Of a stretch of DNA of 64,000 bases, positions 44,333 to 51,439 are shown piece after piece (the stretch's first letter is position 1; every line of letters begins with the position of its first letter). A program made the position numbers and the translations under genes. The notes beneath the pieces are model-generated. The model saw nothing but the letters and a program-made list of their open reading frames with translations. It was not told the DNA's origin and did not search any database. Source of the stretch: JBFWRK01 sp050248955 (GTDB lineage: Bacteria; Actinomycetota; Acidimicrobiia; Acidimicrobiales; Ilumatobacteraceae); contig JBFWRK010000005.1 of the NCBI GenBank assembly GCA_050248955.1, positions 186,001 to 250,000 of the forward strand, read 5' to 3'.

Positions 44333-45696
44333 GTTGTCGCTCCGAGCAGCGCTTCGAGCGCGGCGAACGACCGTGCGGCGTCCCACGGATCCTCGACCGA
44401 CTGGCGGAGGAACGCATCGATCGGTTCGCGCAGAGCGACGGCGCGGTCCACGGTCGGGTTCGTGCCGGGCACGTATGCGCCGATCTCGATCAGGTCCTTT
44501 GCTTCGGCGTGGGCGGCGAGCAGCCTTCGCAGCTCGCCGGCAGCGGCGCGCTGCGAGGGCGTCGTCACGGCCGAGGAGACGCGGGACACCGAGGCGAGCA
44601 CGTCGATCGCGGGGTAGTGGTTGGCGTGCGCGAGCTTGCGCGACAGCACCACGTGTCCGTCCAGGATCGAACGAACTGCGTCGGCGATCGGTTCGTTGTG
44701 GTCGTCACCGTCCACGAGCACGGTGTAGAGCCCGGTGATCGAGCCGACCTCGGCGGCACCGGCGCGCTCCAGCAAGCGGGGGAGCAACGAGAACACGCTC
44801 GGCGGGTAGCCGCGGCTCGTCGGCGGTTCGCCGGCGGAGAGCCCGACCTCGCGCTGCGCCATGCAGAACCGGGTGATCGAGTCCATCATCAGCACGACGT
44901 CGTTGCCCTGGTCGCGGAACCACTCGGCGATGCGCGTCGCTGCGAACGCGGCCCGCAACCGCATGAGTGCAGGCGTGTCGGACGTGGCGACGACGAGCAC
45001 CGATCGGGCGAGGCCCTCCGGACCGAGGTCGGCCTCGACGAACTCGCGCACCTCACGGCCGCGTTCACCGATCAGTGCGACGACGTTCACGTCCGCCGAT
45101 GTGCTGCGGGCGACCATGCCCATCAGCGTCGACTTGCCCACGCCCGAGCCGGCGAAGACGCCCACGCGCTGGCCGCGGCCTGCGGGCACGAGCGTGTCCC
45201 AGGCGCGAACGCCGAGCGAGACCGGCGTGTCGATGCGCGGTCGTCGCAGCGGGTGCGGCGGCGTGCCCTCGATCGACACCAGGTCGAGCCCGTCGAGCGG
45301 GCCGAGGTCGTCGAGCGGGTTGCCGAGCGCGTCGATCACGCGGCCGAGCAGGCCTGTGCCGACCGGGACCGAGGGTGGCCGGCCTTCGCCGATGACGCGG
45401 TGGCCGACGCGCAGGCCGCGCAGCTCTCCGAAGGGCATGCAGGTGATGACGCCGTCGCCGATCGCGACGACCTCACCGGAGAGCTGACCGGGCACGTCGA
45501 GGACGCGCACGGCAGCACCCATCGGCAGGTCGAGCCCGGCGACGTCGAAGCGCAGGCCGAGCACCCGGATCACGGCACCGGTGACGGCGGGGCGTAGCGA
45601 GGGGCGCACGAGCTCGAGTCGCGCCGTCAGTGAGGCGGCGAGGCCGTCGGACGCAGGGCGTCGATCGTCGAGGAGGAACGGTGATGTCATCGGCAT
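44329..45696 (-). CDS. fliI: Flagellum-specific ATPase FliI
   Basis: A 455-residue ATPase of the F1-beta/type III family. Walker A is GSGVGKST (183-190), and VALIGERGREVREF is the family signature. Walker B is VVLMMDSITRF, and the stretch YPPSVFSLLPRLLERAG follows. It powers or regulates export-substrate unfolding with FliH and FliJ. It starts four bases after the fliG stop. Its usual upstream partner fliH is not here but nearly 4 kb upstream in the same transcript. Confidence 0.95.
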   Translation of the reverse strand: MPMTSPFLLDDRRPASDGLAASLTARLELVRPSLRPAVTGAVIRVLGLRFDVAGLDLPMGAAVRVLDVPGQLSGEVVAIGDGVITCMPFGELRGLRVGHRVIGEGRPPSVPVGTGLLGRVIDALGNPLDDLGPLDGLDLVSIEGTPPHPLRRPRIDTPVSLGVRAWDTLVPAGRGQRVGVFAGSGVGKSTLMGMVARSTSADVNVVALIGERGREVREFVEADLGPEGLARSVLVVATSDTPALMRLRAAFAATRIAEWFRDQGNDVVLMMDSITRFCMAQREVGLSAGEPPTSRGYPPSVFSLLPRLLERAGAAEVGSITGLYTVLVDGDDHNEPIADAVRSILDGHVVLSRKLAHANHYPAIDVLASVSRVSSAVTTPSQRAAAGELRRLLAAHAEAKDLIEIGAYVPGTNPTVDRAVALREPIDAFLRQSVEDPWDAARSFAALEALLGATT

Positions 45697-45699
45697 CGA

Positions 45700-46734
45700 T
45701 CAGGACACGAACTCGTCGGTTCCACGGGCGACCACGATCTGGCCGCTCTCCTCGAGAGCGCGGATGACCCGCACGATCGCGCCCTGCGACTCCTCGACGG
45801 TCTTCATCCGCACCGGGCCGAGCAGCACGATCTCCTCGTCGAGGTTCTGTGCGGCACGCTCGGACATGTTGCGGCTGATCTTCGACTTGACCTCCGCCTT
45901 GACGCCCTTGAGCGCCGTCGCCAGCTCCTTCGCCTCGACCTGGCGCAGCACGAGCTGCACCGCCCGGTCATCGAGGCTGACGATGTCCTCGAAGACGAAC
46001 ATGCGCGAGCGCACCTCGTCGGCGAGCTCCTCGTCGTGCTCCTCGAGCCCTTCGAAGATCGACCGTTCCGTGGCCCGGTCCGATCGGTTCAGGATGTCGA
46101 TCAGCGTCTGCACACCATCGGCGACGACATGCGCCTCCGTCTGGTTCTTGAGGACCGACGACAGCCGCCGCTCGAGCATCGCTTCGACCTGCGTGATCAC
46201 CTCGGGGGAGGTCTGGTCGAGCGTCGCGATCCGGATCGAGACATCACGTTGGGTCTCCTCCGGGAGGCCGCCGAGCACCATCGACGACTGGTCGGCGCTC
46301 ATGTGGGACAGCACCAGCGCGATCGTCTGCGAGTGCTCGCCGGACAGGAAGTTCAGCACCTGACGCGGATCGGCGTGGCGGAGGAACTCGAACGGCGCCT
46401 TGACGAGCGACTGGACGAGGTTCTCGAGGATCTCGGTGGCGCGCGCCTCGCCGAGGGAGGCTTCGAGCAAGTCGCGAGCGGTGTTGATGCCGCCGGCGGC
46501 GAGGTGATCGTTCGCCGAGGCGAGCGTCGCGAACTCGGTCAGCGCCGCTTCGACGTCCTCGCGCTTCAGCGATCGGGCCTTCACGATCTCTGCCGTGACC
46601 TGGTTGACCTCGTTCTCGCCGAGCAGCTTCAGCACCTTCGAGGAGTGCTCGCTGCCGAGCTTCATCAGCAGGATCGCTGCCTTCTCCGAGCCGGAGAGAT
46701 GAGCGGCGGACATGACGTTCGCGACTTCCGCCAC
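45700..46734 (-). CDS. fliG: Flagellar motor switch protein FliG
   Basis: A 344-residue FliG. Key parts: KAAILLMKLGSEHSSKVLKLL, the EHSQTIALVLSHMSADQSS middle, and the C-terminal torque domain with MFVFEDIVSLDDRAVQLVLRQVEAKELATAL, holding the charged residues that meet MotA. GTG 46734 has GGAGG five bases upstream. It binds the FliF tail and may also see the FliF-like tail of the protein at 50171. Confidence 0.95.
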   Translation of the reverse strand: MAEVANVMSAAHLSGSEKAAILLMKLGSEHSSKVLKLLGENEVNQVTAEIVKARSLKREDVEAALTEFATLASANDHLAAGGINTARDLLEASLGEARATEILENLVQSLVKAPFEFLRHADPRQVLNFLSGEHSQTIALVLSHMSADQSSMVLGGLPEETQRDVSIRIATLDQTSPEVITQVEAMLERRLSSVLKNQTEAHVVADGVQTLIDILNRSDRATERSIFEGLEEHDEELADEVRSRMFVFEDIVSLDDRAVQLVLRQVEAKELATALKGVKAEVKSKISRNMSERAAQNLDEEIVLLGPVRMKTVEESQGAIVRVIRALEESGQIVVARGTDEFVS

Positions 46735-46737
46735 CGG

Positions 46738-48339
46738 TTACCTCCGCCCGTTCGACTCGGAGAGCCACGACCGCAGGACGCTGGCGACCTCTTGCGGCTT
46801 GCGGTCGGCCATCGACGCGATGTTGTGCATCGCCATGTCCATCAGGCCGTCGTCAGCGGGGACGGCGACCGGCAACGCGGACGTCCCGTCGCCAGCCGGG
46901 AGTCCGACCGCCATCGGGCGGGACTCGATCTCGCCGATGTCGATCGGCGTGGCGACGACCCGCCGGGCACGGCGCGTGCTCCGGTACGCGAGGAACAGGG
47001 CGATGAGGATCACGAGCCCGATCACCACGGTGCGGATCAGCGCCATCATCTCGGATCGGGCAACCGCAGCTTCCTCGGCAGCGGCCGCCTCGGTTGCCGC
47101 GCTCGCGGTCGACGTGTCGAACGGCAAGCGGGTGACGACGAGCTCGTCGCCGCGGTCGGCGTCGATGCCTGCCGCGGTGGCGACCATCTCCTCGATCGCT
47201 GTCGCCTGCGCGGCATCGATGTTCGCTTCGTCGAGCAGGACCGCGACGTGGAGCTTCGTGACCGAGCCAGGCGCCGTCGTGACCTGCTCGACCGTCCGGT
47301 CGAGCGCATACGTGCGGTTCGCGTCTTCCTTCTCGTAGCTGTTCGCTCCCGCCGCGGCTGCCGGCGTGACGACGGCGCCGTCCGGGCCGAGGACGCCGGT
47401 TGCTGCTGCACCGCTCCCGCCGGTGCCGGAGTACGTCTCGGTCGCGACCTGCTCGGCGACGACCGCGGTCGTGCCGGCGTCACCGGACGGGTCGTAGGTC
47501 TCCGACGTCGCCTGGCGCTCGTCGAGGTCCAGCTCGGCGCGGACCGACACGGAGACGGCGTTCGGGCCGGCGACGCGTGCGAGCAGCGCGTTGAGTGACG
47601 TCGTCAGCTGCTGCTCGTAGGTGCTCTGTGCCTTGACGCGGGCATCGCCGCCACCGGCGCCGGAGGAGATCCCGGCGGCGGAGAGCACGGCGCCCGCAGA
47701 GTCGATGACGGTGACGTCCTCGGGCTGCATGTCCTTCACCGACGATGCGACGAGGTGGATGATCGCCTGCACCTGGTCGCTCACGATGCCGCCGTTCGCG
47801 CGGGTGGCGACGAGCACCGATGCCGTGGCCTTGCCGGGCTCGTCGACGAACACCGACTCCTCCGGCAGCGCGAGGTGCACGGTCGCGTTGTCGATGCCGT
47901 CCATCGCCTCGAGCGTGCGCGAGAGCTCACCTTCCAGCGCCCGCTGGTAGTCGATGTGCTGGCGGAACTCGGAGGTGGTGATGCCCTGCTTGTCGAGCAG
48001 CGCGTAGCCTTCGTTCGAGGAGGGCAGTCCCTGCGACGAGAGCGAGACGCGCAGGTCGTACACCTGATCCTTCGGCACGAGGATCGTGCGCCCGGCGCCG
48101 GTCAGGTCGTACGCGACCCCTTGCGCGGAGAGCTCGTCGACGATCGTCGCGGCATCTGCCGGCTCGAGGTCCGTGTAGAGCGCAGCCATCTGCGTGTCGC
48201 CACCCGAGCGCGAGAGCACGAGGCCGCCGACCACGAGCGTGAGCAGCGCCGCGCCCATCACGACCTTCTGGATCGGGGTCAGGCGGGCGCCGAGCTCGCG
48301 GGCTCGGCGCGTCTGCTCCTTGAAGTCCATTCCAGCCAT
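46738..48339 (-). CDS. fliF: Flagellar MS-ring protein FliF
   Basis: A 533-residue FliF. TM1 is at about 25-45, and the secretin-like ring-building domains include ALYTDLEPADAATIVDELSA and EFRQHIDYQRALEGELSRTL. TM2 is at about 430-455 (RTVVIGLVILIALFLAY). The cytoplasmic FliG-binding tail ends KPQEVASVLRSWLSESNGRR. ATG 48339 is used; ATG 48330 would also do. The stop is four bases before fliG. Confidence 0.94.
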   Translation of the reverse strand: MAGMDFKEQTRRARELGARLTPIQKVVMGAALLTLVVGGLVLSRSGGDTQMAALYTDLEPADAATIVDELSAQGVAYDLTGAGRTILVPKDQVYDLRVSLSSQGLPSSNEGYALLDKQGITTSEFRQHIDYQRALEGELSRTLEAMDGIDNATVHLALPEESVFVDEPGKATASVLVATRANGGIVSDQVQAIIHLVASSVKDMQPEDVTVIDSAGAVLSAAGISSGAGGGDARVKAQSTYEQQLTTSLNALLARVAGPNAVSVSVRAELDLDERQATSETYDPSGDAGTTAVVAEQVATETYSGTGGSGAAATGVLGPDGAVVTPAAAAGANSYEKEDANRTYALDRTVEQVTTAPGSVTKLHVAVLLDEANIDAAQATAIEEMVATAAGIDADRGDELVVTRLPFDTSTASAATEAAAAEEAAVARSEMMALIRTVVIGLVILIALFLAYRSTRRARRVVATPIDIGEIESRPMAVGLPAGDGTSALPVAVPADDGLMDMAMHNIASMADRKPQEVASVLRSWLSESNGRR

Positions 48340-48343
48340 GTGA

Positions 48344-48670
48344 CTAGACCTGCATCCGCATGATGTCGTTGAATGCCTCGACAGCACGGTTGCGGACGGT
48401 GACCGTCAGTTGGGTGAGGAGCTGCGCCTCGGTCGAGGCGATCGTGTAGTCGTGGAGCGCCTGCAGGTCACCCGTCGCTGCTTGCAGCGCCAGGTCGTCG
48501 GCTTTCGTCTGCGCCGCGGTGAGGTTGTCGAGCGCGTCGGCGAACGAGCCGATGCCGCCTGCTCCGCCGGCGCCCGCGGTGCCGCCGGACGGTGCGGCAG
48601 CGGTGACGTTGCCCACCTGCAACGGGCCGGTGATCGAGATGGGGGAGATGGGTGCGATGGCCATGGTCAC
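48344..48670 (-). CDS. fliE: Flagellar hook-basal body complex protein FliE
   Basis: A 108-residue FliE: a Gly/Ala-rich N-terminal half, then helices with DYTIASTEAQLLTQLTVTVRNRAVEAFNDIMRMQV, the family's conserved C-terminus. It joins the MS ring to the rod. GTG 48670 overlaps the flgC stop as GTGA; ATG 48664 is an alternative. Confidence 0.92.
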   Translation of the reverse strand: MTMAIAPISPISITGPLQVGNVTAAAPSGGTAGAGGAGGIGSFADALDNLTAAQTKADDLALQAATGDLQALHDYTIASTEAQLLTQLTVTVRNRAVEAFNDIMRMQV

Positions 48671-49077
48671 TTACCGATCGAGAGGACGGCTTCGTAGGAC
48701 TCGCGGGCCCGTTCGAACGAGGTCACGTTCGCCTGGTAGCCGCGCTGGGCGAGCTGCATGTAGACCATCTGGTCGGAGAGATCGATGTCCGGCCGGCGAA
48801 CCATGCCGTTCTCGTCGGCGTAGGGATGGGTCGGCTCGTAGGTGGCGCGCCCGTTGGGATCGCCGAACTGCGCGCCTGCAACCTGGGCACCGGCACCCGC
48901 GCCGCTCGCGTCCGTGATCGGCTCGGCGATCACGAAGCGCTCCTGGAACGCCGGCTCGCTCGTGCGCACGACGTTGTCGATGTTGGCGACGTTGTCGGCG
49001 ACCGCGTTGAGCCAGGTCTTGTAGACGCCCATGCCGGAGGTTGCGACTCCGAGGGTCGAAAAGACGGATGACATCAT
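48667..49077 (-). CDS. flgC: Flagellar proximal rod protein FlgC
   Basis: A 136-residue rod protein of normal length: FSTLGVATSGMGVYKTWLNAVADNVANIDN, then GRATYEPTHPYADENGMVRRPDID and the C-terminal MVYMQLAQRGYQANVTSFERARESYEAVLSIGK. ATG 49077 is followed at once by a second ATG. It lies between flgB and fliE. Confidence 0.95.
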   Translation of the reverse strand: MMSSVFSTLGVATSGMGVYKTWLNAVADNVANIDNVVRTSEPAFQERFVIAEPITDASGAGAGAQVAGAQFGDPNGRATYEPTHPYADENGMVRRPDIDLSDQMVYMQLAQRGYQANVTSFERARESYEAVLSIGK

Positions 49078-49108
49078 GCTCCTCGTCGGGTGTGCTCGGA
49101 CATCCCGG

Positions 49109-49465
49109 TCACTGACCGGTGATCGCCGTGCGCAGCAGTGAGTACTTGTTGTTCAGGGCCTGGACGACGAGCCGCTGGCGGAGCACGTTCTCCGAGCTCG
49201 CGAGCACCTCGAAGTCGATGTTCACGTTGTTCCCGTTGATCCGCGTGGCGGCGAGCGACTGGTCCACCTGGATGCCGGTCGACGTCGGGTCGCCGCCGCT
49301 GATCGCTGCGCGGAGGCTGTCCTCGAACTTGACCTCCCTGGCGAGGTACCCGGGCGTCTCGACGTTGGCGAGGTTGGAAGAGATCGCCTGTTGCCGGGTC
49401 TGCAGCCCGTTCATGGCAACGCCGAGCGCGGACGTGACGACGTCGGAGATCGCGCCGATGGTCAC
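49109..49465 (-). CDS. flgB: Flagellar proximal rod protein FlgB
   Basis: A 118-residue rod protein: LGVAMNGLQTRQQAISSNLANVETPGYLAREVKFE, then the C-terminal NNVNIDFEVLASSENVLRQRLVVQALNNKYSLLRTAITG. GTG 49465 has GAAGGG eight bases upstream; the frame is open to 49642 but without character. It follows fliH by 49 bases. Confidence 0.94.
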   Translation of the reverse strand: MTIGAISDVVTSALGVAMNGLQTRQQAISSNLANVETPGYLAREVKFEDSLRAAISGGDPTSTGIQVDQSLAATRINGNNVNIDFEVLASSENVLRQRLVVQALNNKYSLLRTAITGQ

Positions 49466-49514
49466 TCGTGCAACCCTTCGTGTGTGCTCACGGCGATGAC
49501 TGTGTTGGTCCGCC

Positions 49515-50168
49515 TCATCGTGCAAGCAGCTCAGCGAGGTCTTGAGACGATCCTGTCCCGAGCACCACGCTGAGTCGTGAAAGCGCCGGGCCGATCTGCG
49601 CATCGACCCGGCACGTGCCGACCTCGAGGATGCAGCCTCCACGCTCGATGGTCGGGTCGGCCACCGTGATCACGGAGCGCATCGCCGAGGAGCACGTCGC
49701 CGCGATCGCGTCCGTGGCCGCCGCGGTGTCGTCCGGGTGCACGCGGACGACGAGGTCACCGCGGTCGGGCACCAGCCCGATGGAGCGTTCGATCGCGCCG
49801 AGCACGGGCTCGTCCACCGCGCGCAGTTCAGCGCCGACGATCTCCTCGGCGAGCGCGGCGGCGAACCGCACGACCTCCCGTTCGAGGGTGCGGAGCTGCA
49901 CGGCGTCGCGGCGATCGAGATCCGCAGTTGCGGCCTCGAGAGCGGCTGCCGCGTGCTCGAGTCGCAGCCGAGCGGCGTCCTGCGCGGCGATCGCTGCCTC
50001 GACCTCTGCCCGGGCGGCCGCCAGTCCCTCACTGCGACCGAGCCGCCGTGCCTCGGCGCGCAGCTCGTCGCGTTCGATCGCGTCGGACGATTGCCGGCGC
50101 GCCATCGGCGCGAGCGCCGGTGCCTCGAAGCGCAGCGCAGTGCCGATTCCGGTTCCGGTTCGTCGCAC
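49515..50168 (-). CDS. fliH: Flagellar export regulator FliH
   Basis: A 217-residue protein with an Arg/Ala/Glu-rich coiled coil (about 40-105) and a C-terminal V/A-ATPase-stalk-like domain. The latter shows FAAALAEEIVGAELRAVDEP and GDLVVRVHPDD, with ERGGCILEVGTCRVDAQI near the end, all FliH hallmarks. GTG 50168 starts two bases after the upstream stop; GTG 50213 is an alternative. FliH holds FliI dimers at the C ring. Its place ahead of flgB instead of between fliG and fliI is unusual. Confidence 0.88.
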   Translation of the reverse strand: MRRTGTGIGTALRFEAPALAPMARRQSSDAIERDELRAEARRLGRSEGLAAARAEVEAAIAAQDAARLRLEHAAAALEAATADLDRRDAVQLRTLEREVVRFAAALAEEIVGAELRAVDEPVLGAIERSIGLVPDRGDLVVRVHPDDTAAATDAIAATCSSAMRSVITVADPTIERGGCILEVGTCRVDAQIGPALSRLSVVLGTGSSQDLAELLAR

Positions 50169-50170
50169 GC

Positions 50171-50572
50171 TCAGCGCCCGTCGCGCCTGGTCGTCTCGTC
50201 CTCGTGTATCCACTGGGTGATGATCTCCGCCAGGCGTCGGGGGTTGGTCTCCGCGAGGTGATCGATCAGCCGATGGGCGTCTTCGATCTGGGCAGCGCGG
50301 CGTGATCGATCGTCCCCGGCGAGGCCGTCCTGTCGAGCAGGATCGGCGGTCGTCCTCGCGATGTGCGCCGCGACCGGGAGTGGGCGCCGGGCCGGCGCCG
50401 CAGTGATCATCGGGACGACCGGCATCGAGCCGAGTCGAGCCGTCGGCTTCGAGCGGCGGGCGCGGTCCGTGCTGTTGGCGATGATCATCATCACCGTCGT
50501 CACGCAGAGGACGACGACGGCGACGATCAGCAGCAGTGACAAGGGGTCGGAGAGACCGATCGCGGCGGGCAT
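50171..50572 (-). CDS. Single-pass membrane protein with FliF-like FliG-binding tail
   Basis: A 133-residue protein of unknown family. One TM is at about 11-32 (LLLIVAVVVLCVTTVMMIIA), then a basic linker. The C-terminus HLAETNPRRLAEIITQWI lines up with the end of FliF in this window (MADRKPQEVASVLRSWL): Ala, Pro, Ala and Trp fall in register. This is the FliF segment that holds FliG's N-terminal domain. The likely product is an inner-membrane protein able to touch FliG, or a relic of a FliF end. It lies between the FliT-like gene and fliH. Confidence 0.6.
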   Translation of the reverse strand: MPAAIGLSDPLSLLLIVAVVVLCVTTVMMIIANSTDRARRSKPTARLGSMPVVPMITAAPARRPLPVAAHIARTTADPARQDGLAGDDRSRRAAQIEDAHRLIDHLAETNPRRLAEIITQWIHEDETTRRDGR

Positions 50573-50588
50573 GCCTGATCCGGACCTG

Positions 50589-50900
50589 TCAGATGCCGCG
50601 GTCGAAGCGCGTCGCCGAGGTGCTCGACGGTGCGGTCGGCCGCATGACCGGCGGAGGTGACATCTGGGCGAGCAGCTCGCGGGCGACGCGGGAGAGCTGC
50701 TGCGTCGTCTCGACGAGCGCCGCGGCGCGCTCGCCGAGCTCGGGCGGGAGGGGCGAGAGCCCGGCAGGCGGCGTGAACGGCGCTGGTGGGGCGGGGAGCT
50801 CGGTCCCGTGCACGCCGCTCGCCACTGCCTCGAGGTGGGCGCGGTGCTGCTCGAGCGTGCGCTCGTACGCGTCGAGAAGTTCGGTCCAGCGCTCGTTCAT
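50589..50900 (-). CDS. FliT-like small helical protein
   Basis: A 103-residue protein: helical N-terminus (MNERWTELLDAYERTLEQHR), a Pro-rich hinge, and a second helix with LVETTQQLSRVARELLAQM. Size and place right after fliS fit FliT, the FliD chaperone, but residue similarity is slight. ATG 50900 overlaps the fliS stop as ATGA. A role with fliD is inferred from order. Confidence 0.5.
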   Translation of the reverse strand: MNERWTELLDAYERTLEQHRAHLEAVASGVHGTELPAPPAPFTPPAGLSPLPPELGERAAALVETTQQLSRVARELLAQMSPPPVMRPTAPSSTSATRFDRGI

Positions 50901-51343
50901 GCCGTCACCGACCATCGGGATTCGGCCCCGTCTACTGAGACCGTGGAGGCAGCCGTGCCGACCGGCGCGGCGACATGGCCGGCAGCGGTGCGAAAGGCGT
51001 CACCGAGCTCGGCAAGGAGATGGCGCGCCTCGGCTGTGATCGCCGGGCTCTTCGCCATGTTCGCTGCCGCGAGCTGCTTGCCGATGTACACGTACAGGTC
51101 CGCCAAGGTTCCGGCGTGCTCCCAGACGTCGCGATCCAGCATGCACAGGAGCTCGTGCACCAGGTCCTGTGCATGGCACAGGGCGAGGTGGGCGCGCTGG
51201 AGATCCTTCGTTGCCAGTGCATCGATCGCCTCACCGAGGTCGCGATCGAGCCGGTCGTAGCACATCACGACGATGCGCGGACCGGAGGCCGTCTGCAGCG
51301 CGCTGTCCGTGAACTGGTTTCGAAGAGCCTGGCTCGAGTACAT
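50897..51343 (-). CDS. fliS: Flagellin chaperone FliS
   Basis: A 148-residue FliS: the N-terminal stretch MYSSQALRNQFTDSALQTAS, then IVVMCYDRLDRDLGEAIDAL and VHELLCMLDRDVWEHAGTLADLYVYI. These match the family's helical bundle. FliS binds the C-terminus of flagellin before export. It follows fliD by 96 bases. The C-terminal 15 residues are an extra tail. Confidence 0.9.
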   Translation of the reverse strand: MYSSQALRNQFTDSALQTASGPRIVVMCYDRLDRDLGEAIDALATKDLQRAHLALCHAQDLVHELLCMLDRDVWEHAGTLADLYVYIGKQLAAANMAKSPAITAEARHLLAELGDAFRTAAGHVAAPVGTAASTVSVDGAESRWSVTA

Positions 51344-51439
51344 GACGTGACCTTCCGTGGTTCGTCGATTGATCTGGACATCCGAACGATCGGCTGCTCT
51401 GACGGTCCGGCGACGGTGATCCCGGGCCGTGAGCTGCGA

